33,740 bases of DNA from NCBI GenBank assembly GCA_002811645.1, contig PDIP01000067.1:54550-88289 (forward strand), read 5' to 3'. A program made the position numbers and the translations under genes. Position 1 is the stretch's first letter; every line of letters begins with the position of its first letter. This document shows, one piece after another, positions 26,730 through 33,740 of this stretch. The notes under the pieces were generated by a model. It had not been told where the DNA came from, ran no database searches, and saw only the letters and a program-made list of their open reading frames with translations. The stretch is from Corallochytrium limacisporum (lineage: Eukaryota; Opisthokonta).

Positions 26730-27940
26730 GCTGAAATATCTGTTCCAAAAGAATGTGATATGCTATGAAGTATGAATGTAAGCGAAACAGGAAAGCAGTT
26801 TCAATGTGTACAAAACAGTTTGCTTTTCCTTTTCAGACCATGACCTGATCCCTACATATGGTCGTGGTCAACCTGCCTATGTCCTTCAGTCCAATAGCTG
26901 AAGTACGGATGGGCTAAGACTTTACTGTGATAACAAGAGGCTTTGTGCTCACTTGCAATGCTAGTGTTCGATCTGAAATACGAGCCCTTAGCAATTTTCT
27001 CTGGCGAATTGGAGCAGATGCTTCGATAGAAGGACTGAACGTAACGGAACCGTGGAGAAACCAAGAGACAAAGGCTCTACACATGCCCACAAGCCACTGC
27101 ATAGCCACCCATAGGTCGTCGTTGCTTGTCAGCTCCCAAGAATCGCGCCCTTCGGTCACGAATGGATCCAGCCAGAGGTTGTGATCCCGCCAAAACTTTC
27201 CACTCTGCAGTCCCTATAGTCTGCCGTAGTAGTCCGCGGAGGTCGTGGGGGGGGGGGTGCTGGAGTGGGGCGGCGCCCTTAAGCCCCCACCCACCCCGCA
27301 GCGCGCACTCGGCAGGTCTCAAAAGGCGGAGGCAATAGCAAACGCACCTGCACCGCCGTGCATTCGGACGCGAGTCCATTTTTTCCTTCCCGTTTTTCTG
27401 GCTTTCCGCCCAAAGAAAAGGCTTTTAGAAATTTTGGCGCGGATTTTTCTCCGTGGTACCCCCCTATAAAGCACGGAAGTTGGGCGGCGGTGGATTCGGG
27501 AGGGCCCGAAAAGGAGAGGGAAATGCTGGTCGCGAAGGGTTCCCCCGCTGCGGGTGGCCGAGGGCCAACATATTTCAAAAGGCCAAGATATCCCTTCCCC
27601 TCCGGGGACGGGGGGAACCACTCTCTCTGTTTTTGTCGCCGGTGTTTAAAATTGGACTCCCGGTAAGCGGCCTGGCAACGCGAGTAGAAAGTGCGAAGGG
27701 TAGGGGACCAGGTTTCAGCACTCTTTGGGTGAGCTGGGTACCCTGGGTAGAACTCTCAAAGCTCATGGGTACGCCACGTAGCTGACTACAGGGGACGCCA
27801 CTGCTGTACAATGATACCGGCGATGGGCCTGTGTGTCAAGCAAGGAGCTGTGAGAGAAATTTCAAAGAAAACAAAGGTAAACTGAAGTCAAATGCTATGG
27901 GAGTGTTACACTAGTTTATTTCATTCACAGGCCGGAGTCT
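26730..27940. other. intergenic region, no recognised gene
   Basis: About 1.2 kb between the XMAP215 start and the ARL1 stop. Frames near 27077-27379 (minus) and 27358-27785 (plus) overlap and are glycine/proline/arginine-rich without a known domain. A G-run of 11 lies at 27247-27257, and TATAAA occurs near 27466-27471. The region next to 26730 carries the XMAP215 promoter or 5' intron. Confidence 0.5.
27915..27920 (-). terminator. polyadenylation signal of ARL1
   Basis: TTTATT on the plus strand reads AATAAA on the minus strand, 21 bases beyond the ARL1 stop codon. It is the only canonical signal found close behind a gene in this window. The very short 3' UTR this implies fits the compact 3' gaps elsewhere. 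Confidence 0.5.
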
Positions 27941-28489
27941 TCACTGTTTCCGGCTGTTGATGGCGTTCGCCAGCCATTCCATGGCCTCGTTCAGACCTTG
28001 GCCTTTGATGGCAGAGGTCTTGAAGATCTGCCAGGTACGGTTCTTGAGCAGACTGAGTCCAAGGGCCTCGCTTACCTCCGCTGGGGTCATAGCACCCTCC
28101 ATATCCTGCTTGTTGGCCAGGACAAGTAGAAGTGCATCTTTAAGCTCGTCCTCCTGAAGCATTTGAAACAACTCTGTTTTTGAAATTCCGACACGGTCGC
28201 GGTCTTGGGAATCTACGACGTAAATTATTGCATCAGTATTCGCATAGTAGCACCGCCAGTACGGCCGAATGCTTGTCTGACCACCCAGATCCCATACCTG
28301 GAACTTCAGGTTGTTGAATGTGACAGTCTCCACGTTGAATCCGATGGTTGGAATTGTTGTCACTACTTCACCAACCTGCAGTCTGTAGAGAATTGTAGTT
28401 TTACCCGCATTGTCAAGCCCCAGCATCAACACCCTGAGCTCCTTGTTCCCGAACATGCGGGAGAACATTTGTGAAAAGAAGTTTCCCAT
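27941..28489 (-). CDS. ARL1: ARF-like GTPase ARL1
   Basis: A 182-residue small GTPase of the ARF family, nearly the same length as human ARL1 (181). ARL1 sits on the trans-Golgi and recruits GRIP-domain golgins. The start ATG at 28487-28489 gives [14 protein letters not shown], with Gly2 for N-myristoylation and an amphipathic helix. GTPase motifs are intact: P-loop GLDNAGKT 24-31, switch I with TTIPTIGFN 44-52, WDLGGQ 66-71 with the ARF-type Gln71, NKQD 126-129 and TSA 158-160. ARL1 rather than ARF1 is favoured by [58 protein letters not shown] and [12 protein letters not shown], which follow human ARL1 almost residue for residue as I recall it. The frame continues upstream only to a TTG at 28508-28510. 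Stop TGA is at 27941-27943. Confidence 0.96.
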   Translation of the reverse strand: MGNFFSQMFSRMFGNKELRVLMLGLDNAGKTTILYRLQVGEVVTTIPTIGFNVETVTFNNLKFQVWDLGGQTSIRPYWRCYYANTDAIIYVVDSQDRDRVGISKTELFQMLQEDELKDALLLVLANKQDMEGAMTPAEVSEALGLSLLKNRTWQIFKTSAIKGQGLNEAMEWLANAINSRKQ

Positions 28490-29143
28490 GTTCGATCCGC
28501 GCTTCTGCAATTTCCGGCTTCCTTAGCCTCGTATGCTATCTATTTCCAGCGTTGGCCCCTGTCGTTTACGAGAAGTCTGCTCCGATATATTTCTTGAGAT
28601 GTATTTCTATGGTCGCCAACATTCGTGTATGGAAACGCCAAAGTACTTTGGCTTCAAATGTTTACGCTATGCACTGCTTTATACCTCTAACTCAAAATCT
28701 GTTTCATGAGTGTCGTTCGAGGCTGTAATTCCGAGCACGGGGTTCGCCAAACACGACTGCGCAAGACGAGTTCCTAGGCCACGTCAGCCAACCTTCCCGT
28801 GCCGCCACCGCTTCAGGAGGGTGTTATTGTTGGCACCGGTTTGTCCCCCCTCCCAACATCAGAAGAGCAATAACAATACCCTCACTAATCTTCGGCAGTC
28901 ACCGCAGTATACGTGCTTTGCTCGCTTCGTCACCCACCCACTGCGGGAGCTCAGATTTCTCTCCTCACCGTTCCCTATAGTGAATACACCCCATTTTATC
29001 CCGCCTGACTAGTTTTTATTGTTTTGGCACCGCGCGCTTCTAGGGCCCGCCAGGTCTCTCAGGCTCCGCAAGCTGTTCCGTTGCAACCTAACCTGAGAAT
29101 CAAATTACAATCACGGCCAAAAATATACCAAATCAATTAGTCC

Positions 29144-29369
29144 GGAATGCTTCCTGTTCCCTTGATTTTGGGGCCGGCAAAAAGCAACCCTAACCCACTC
29201 CTGCCCGGTTAGGCAATTCTTTAGGTACTTGAATATAGCGGAGCGCGCGTAGCGAGTCCGCCCACTCGGACCGACTCTGCAGAGTGCAAGCGAGCCAATC
29301 AAAGGCTAAATCAATATTGAAATGTATGGTCAAGTGGACCAAAGTGGAATTGCTTCCGTTCCCTTGATT
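29144..29369. repeat. degenerate direct repeats flanking a palindromic GC-rich segment
   Basis: Near-identical 24-base copies (starting GGAATGCTTCC and GGAATTGCTTCC, both ending CCCTTGATT) lie at 29144-29167 and 29346-29369; CCCTAACCC follows each within about 30 bases. Between them are GCGGA/TCCGC arms (29238-29242, 29257-29261), GTCCG/CGGAC arms, and a perfect 12-base palindrome ACTCTGCAGAGT (29274-29285). It could be the remnant of a small non-autonomous element or a structured RNA. Confidence 0.5.
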
Positions 29370-31050
29370 CTTAGGCACCCTAACCCCAAGTTGGCAGCGG
29401 AGGGTTCTGTATACTGAATGTACGGAAGTCCCAAAGCTGGGTTATCGGATTCCTATCTCTCAAGGGAGTCTGATTTCTTTTTTGAATATACTGACCAGGC
29501 TCTACAGTGGATATGCGAGACGTATATCCATTGGTAGCGACCAAGGCGCGCGGTGGTATAGTACTGAGAGTACTAGACTTCCGGACAGACTCGGGGCCCG
29601 GGAGGGGGTCCGTAGAGACGCGGGACGAACGGACCCAACAATACACTTGGGCCCCTGCGGAACTCTCGTCTGGGAGAGGTGTCATGTATCCTGATCTCTG
29701 TGGCTTATGCATAGGCATGTTGATGCATGCTTACAGTATGCTGCACTCATCTTCCTCATCACACAAGTTTCAAGGGGCCTGCTGTGAACAAAGATCAGTC
29801 GTGTAAGTTCCCTCCTTTGGTGATCCAAAATGAGGCGCGCCAGGGGTGCTCCTTCTGCCAAGGCTCCCGTCCCGTGCGTTCGGCAGTGGACTGTGGCATT
29901 GGCACGGTTAGGTTTTTGCTCTGCCAGTATGGCTCCGTGATCCTTGCTCTCTTGACAGACGCCAACTGTCCTTTCTATGGGTTCTGTAGCGCCGGTGATC
30001 ATCTGCTGTCGTTGCGCCGAGAGATCTTTAGAGAGCCATCGCTCGTCATTTGCACCGTGTCCCTTGATTCTACTGGCCCATACACCAACCCAATCGCTGG
30101 AACGCAACATGACGCACTTCCTTGTGTCCTCTTCCCTGTCTTGGAACCACGGCACTAAACGTAGTGCCCTTATCCAGCTATGGGCATGTTAGATGCTCGC
30201 CAACGACACTTTCGATATCTAACCCTGGTCTCCCAGATTCTTTATTGTTTCAGTAAGCTCTCCCCTCCCTCCCGTTACCCAGGCGTGCCATAGAAAACAC
30301 GTGGGCAAGGAGGGAGGGGTGACACGGAAGGCGCCGGTGATTTTTGTCCATTCAATTATCGAGCACGCTTGTGAAGTGTATTCGGGGCAGCAACCTGGAG
30401 ACGAGGGCACGGCATTTGAAGAAGAGCCGAAGAGAACAACGGAGATTCTCGTGTCCGGTACTAATGCACCGACATGGCGAGCAAAACTGACCTTCATCTG
30501 AACTCATCGTCATCAAACGCGCCACTTCCCACTTCAGTGTGATGTAACACCATGGCCCGTTTAGAGTCGAACGAAAGGAAGCAATGAACAAGCAAACCGC
30601 TCTCAAGCAAATGTAACATCACCACAACCCAGGTGGAGTGTGATTCATGGTGCTTCTTGTCGAATAGATGACCAACCATCACATGCAGTGATGCTGACTT
30701 CTTCTGGTTCCTGGTCCTTAGGGCTTCACTTGAGGAAAGAGAAACTCCATTTCCTATGAATCTTCTTGGCCTCAATCGCATTCGAATGTGAAACAGCGAG
30801 AACATTGGTGGGCGGAGGACTTTGGGGTTTTCCGGTCCTTTCCAAGAGAGACGAGCACGAAGGCAAACGATCAAAAGCAAGAACAGACCAAACCAAGAAA
30901 ACAACAAGCTTAGATTAAGGTCTGATTAAGCAAGCAACAAGACGCAACGCGATCTTGAACCCGCCGATCCCGACAGCACCTCAATTACACAATTCCAGCA
31001 AGCACACGAACCGAATGAAATCAAAGCCGGGAAGCGGGATGAAGTGGAAC

Positions 31051-31070
31051 TCACACACACACACACACAC
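31051..31070. repeat. (CA)n microsatellite
   Basis: About nine CA units in the gene-free right part of the window. Confidence 0.9.
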
Positions 31071-31159
31071 GGCCCACCCCAGCTGCCTCCAAACCTGCGC
31101 CGAACTTGGAACGTGGTGGTGGTGTAGTGTGATCAAACGAAGCACAGAGAGCGAAGTTT

Positions 31160-31217
31160 AAAAAAAAAAAAAGGAACTCCGCTCTCTCTCTCTCTCTCTC
31201 TCTCGCTCTCTCTCTCT
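31160..31217. repeat. A-run and (CT)n microsatellite
   Basis: Thirteen A (31160-31172), ten other bases, then about 18 CT units interrupted by one G (31182-31217). An A-run beside a microsatellite can mark an old retroposon tail, but no element body is recognisable. Confidence 0.9.
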
Positions 31218-32709
31218 GTGTCGCAGTGCGCAAAGCACATTCCAACCAGGCAGGGGGAGGGGGGGGGGCACCTTGGAGCAAAAGAGGGGAAGGGTGGCAA
31301 TGGGGTGGACGGGGCTCCGCCTCTCTTTCGATGGGCCGGGCGGTCCATCTGCCACCCACCGAAGACCATCCGAGACACCCCCGAGCCGACAACGAGGGCA
31401 CGGGAAGGGGGAGGGGGGTGGCACGTTCGGTACCGAATGGGAGCATACACCGGAAGGTACGCGCGGCCTCAGAAAACCTACCTCGTCCGAACGACCTATG
31501 AATTCTACGTACTGTCGCTATACTTTTGGGGCGGTGGTGAGTTTTGGGGACCTATACATTGCCCCAAACCCGAGAGGATTTCGTAATAAACATAGGGCGC
31601 CACAAAGCGCGAGAACAAAAAAGCTGAAAGAGTGATGTTGCAGAGCAAACACGAAAACTGGCGTCCGAAATTTTGGTTGCGGCGCTGTATTATTTGTTCC
31701 AGACCAACCCCCTTCAACAATTTTTTTTTAGTTCTCTTTCCAATTTTTTTATTCCCCTTTTTTCACCTTTCTTGGTCGTCCGCGATAGAATACCGCACTT
31801 CTCTTTGCTGCGTATTCGCGAGGACAAGACAGTGTGTCCCAGTTTCGCTGGCAACCCCCACCCCTGGCTGCTGTCTCCACCGCTCTCTTGCCCCAGTGCG
31901 ACCGACCATACGTGGTGGTACCGTTTCTCCGTGTGTGCTCCACGCGCTTCAATTGGGTCCCCTCCCTGGCCCCCCACCCCCAGCAGGGAAGGAAAAGAAG
32001 AGAGGGGGGAAGGGAGAGACGGGAGGGTGGGGGAGGGCCGTTCATTTGAAAAACTGCGACAAAACAAGGGAAAATAAAAGAAAAAGGACCGAAAAAAACG
32101 GCCCGCGCGGGAAGAGAGAGCGGTGAAAAAAGAGTGTGTGTGGGGTGCGGTGGTGGTGCGGTGCCTGCGGTGCGGTGCGTTGGCACTGGCAAACCCCCTC
32201 CCCAGCGGGCGGGTTTTCGGGCATGAGCAGCAGAGGGTGCAGAAACGAACGGCCATGGTTCCCGTGCGCCTTTGGGTCCCCGGAATGTTGGAGGCCACAC
32301 CTCACCTTTGCTCAATCTCAACAGCCGGTATATTCACTACTGCCGGAGGATGACATGACTGCGCAGCGGTTTGAAGAGAGCGACGACGGTGACAGAACAA
32401 CCACCGCTCCCGGCGCGACCCCAAGGCAGACGGGGCAGTAGAGCTACAAGGAAAGGAACGAACGGTAGCAACTGGACCGGCCGACAAACGCCACGGTGCA
32501 AAACCAAAAGGGAAACACGCACACACACACACGCGGCCAACACCACCGCAACTCTCTCGCTCTCTCAGCTCTTTTGGACCACGCCATGCCGGTTCGCCTT
32601 GTGGAGGGAGGCAACGGGGGGACTTGACTGCGGCAGTGTTGGGACTATAGCCGTGAAAGAGCGTAAATAAAGGGGAAAATGGGGAGGGGAACGGTATAGT
32701 AATTGTGGG

Positions 32710-32722
32710 AGAGAGAGAGAGA
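32710..32722. repeat. (GA)n microsatellite followed by G-run
   Basis: A short GA tract running into G-runs (32724-32731 and 32749-32757), part of the purine-rich low-complexity DNA near the window end. Confidence 0.8.
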
Positions 32723-32859
32723 AGGGGGGGGAGTGAAGGCAGGTGGAGGGGGGGGGGTTGTTGGGAGAGGGCAGGATTTGCAAAAGGCATAACAAATCAA
32801 GGCCGTATGGAAACAAGAACTGGTTCCAAAGTTTTGGAACAGAAAACCCGGCAACACAG

Positions 32860-32881
32860 GCCCCCCCCCCGCCGGGGGGGG
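32860..32881. repeat. C-run/G-run inverted tract
   Basis: About ten C, then GCC, then eight G, flanked by AGGC on the left and GAGGCC on the right. The runs can pair as a hairpin. It has the same design as the centre of the inverted repeat at 3795-3838. Confidence 0.7.
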
Positions 32882-33444
32882 AGGCCTTTCCGTGGGGAGG
32901 TGGGTAGTAGGGCCAGTCGGGGGCTGTGTTGTTGGAGAGGGCGTGTTTGAATCTTGCTGACCTCCCTCCTCCTCCCCCCCCTCCGTCTTCCCTTGGTCAC
33001 CGTTCTCTCCTCCCTTCTTCGCCATACAAACAGAAGCAGTCCTAGAAGAAGAAATCGCCAATGCTTCTTCTTCTCCCATCTCTCACTCTCTCTCTCTTTC
33101 TCTCTTTCTCTGGGTTGTTCGCTCCCGGTTCGGTTGCTTGGCCCACGGGCCCATACTCCCCCGTGCACGGCGGATAGTGACAGGGGGGTCCGGGTCACCG
33201 CAGCAAAATTCCACCCCCGTGCGTGTGTGTTGTGTTTTACGCTTTTGTTTCTTTTTTTTTGGTTTCCTTTGCCATCAAAACATTCCGGGGCAGCAGGCAG
33301 GGAGGGTCGGTGGAGGGGGGGTGGGTGTTTGGCACTGTAAAATTTTGCGGAAGAAGAAAAAAATAATGGACCGGGTCGGTGGTGGTCGTCGGCCCGTCCC
33401 TTCCTTAGTGAGTGCATGTGCTTGCGTTGCCCTGCTCAGTCTCA

Positions 33445-33464
33445 CTCTCTCTCTCTCTCTCTCT
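33445..33464. repeat. (CT)n microsatellite
   Basis: About ten CT units. A longer interrupted pyrimidine tract lies at about 33062-33110. Confidence 0.9.
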
Positions 33465-33740
33465 ACCACCGTACCTCTCTCTCTTTTGGCTGTCGTGTGT
33501 TTCAGTGGTAGTGCACCAAGCGAACTTTGGTTGAGTGTGCGTGGCCCGCTCGTCTTTTTTTTTTCATTTCTTTTTTGGTTGGGTTGGGAGAGACAGGCCA
33601 ACAACAACAATAACACCGCCCCTACCTTTCTTTCTTTCTTTTTTTTTTATTCTTTCTTTCCTTTGTGGTGTGTCGGGTCTCAAAGGGGAACCCCCCTCTC
33701 TCCCCCCCGTCAACCCCCCCCCCTCCTCCCGCCCCTCCCC

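Larger units (their letters stand above)
28490..33740. other. gene-free, low-complexity region to window end
   Basis: Over 5.2 kb with no recognisable gene. The longest frames, 29682-30155 (minus, GTG start), 29727-30158 (plus) and 32797-33417 (minus), overlap others or translate simple repeats. From about 31000 rightward the DNA is dominated by CT, CA and GA microsatellites, A-, T- and G-runs, and G-rich or C-rich tracts. A structured segment lies at 29144-29369. The left end should carry the ARL1 promoter. The rest may be a large upstream region of a gene beyond the window, or repeat-rich intergenic DNA. Confidence 0.6.

Noticed and set aside
29682-30158. Overlapping ORFs of 157 (minus) and 143 (plus) codons
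   Set aside because: They cover the same DNA on opposite strands, the minus one starts at GTG, and neither has a recognisable domain.
31051-33464. Microsatellites as a CRISPR array or satellite DNA
   Set aside because: They are simple dinucleotide runs without spacers or a longer repeat unit.

Overview
This is a stretch of nuclear DNA from an intron-poor eukaryote, about 33.7 kb with one short assembly gap (46 N at 15326-15371). Ten protein-coding genes can be supported. Each is essentially one long ORF, including a 6.5 kb uninterrupted frame for an XMAP215/CKAP5 microtubule polymerase. Eukaryotic origin is clear from the gene content: XMAP215, ARL1, a U3 snoRNP WD40 protein, a mitochondrial carrier, a MEAK7-like TLDc protein, a peroxisomal 2-hydroxyacid oxidase, and proteins with apparent mitochondrial presequences. 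Nine of the ten chosen ATGs have a purine at -3. Several proteins look most like animal family members (SLC25A16, MEAK7, ARL1, HAO). The Kdo transferase and the CBSX3-like protein recall plants and algae. I cannot name the organism; an intron-poor unicellular holozoan, a red alga or another compact-genome protist would all fit.

Layout, left to right: 1-971 no recognised gene; 972-2314 (+) secreted PLC/P1-nuclease-like protein, broken by an apparent one-base frameshift; 2491-3627 (-) 2-hydroxyacid oxidase with a PTS1 tail; 3628-5956 long divergent intergenic region with short inverted repeats; 5957-7420 (+) MEAK7-like TLDc protein; 7546-9462 (-) Kdo transferase with a probable mitochondrial presequence; 9463-10268 divergent promoter region; 10269-12242 (+) RRP9/U3-55K; 12623-13192 (-) mitochondrial paired-CBS protein; 13193-15772 non-coding with the gap; 15773-16687 (-) SLC25A16-type carrier; 16688-18336 divergent region with a (CA)n tract and a possible first exon; 18337-20040 (+) AI-2E/TMEM245-like membrane protein interrupted by one in-frame TGA; 20253-26729 (-) XMAP215/CKAP5; 26730-27940 intergenic; 27941-28489 (-) ARL1; 28490-33740 gene-free, low-complexity DNA.

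The genes form four tail-to-tail pairs with short 3' gaps (about 125-380 bp), separated by much longer 5' regions (0.8-2.3 kb). They are mostly housekeeping genes and do not form an evident pathway, although three (Kdo transferase, CBS protein, SLC25A16-like carrier) are predicted to be mitochondrial. The points most worth a second look are the eukaryotic Kdo transferase with a divergent core motif, the in-frame TGA and possible 5' intron of the TMEM245-like gene, the frameshift in the PLC-like gene, and structured repeats in the non-coding DNA. I see no CRISPR array, tRNA, rRNA or complete mobile element, and no convincing undescribed multi-gene system.
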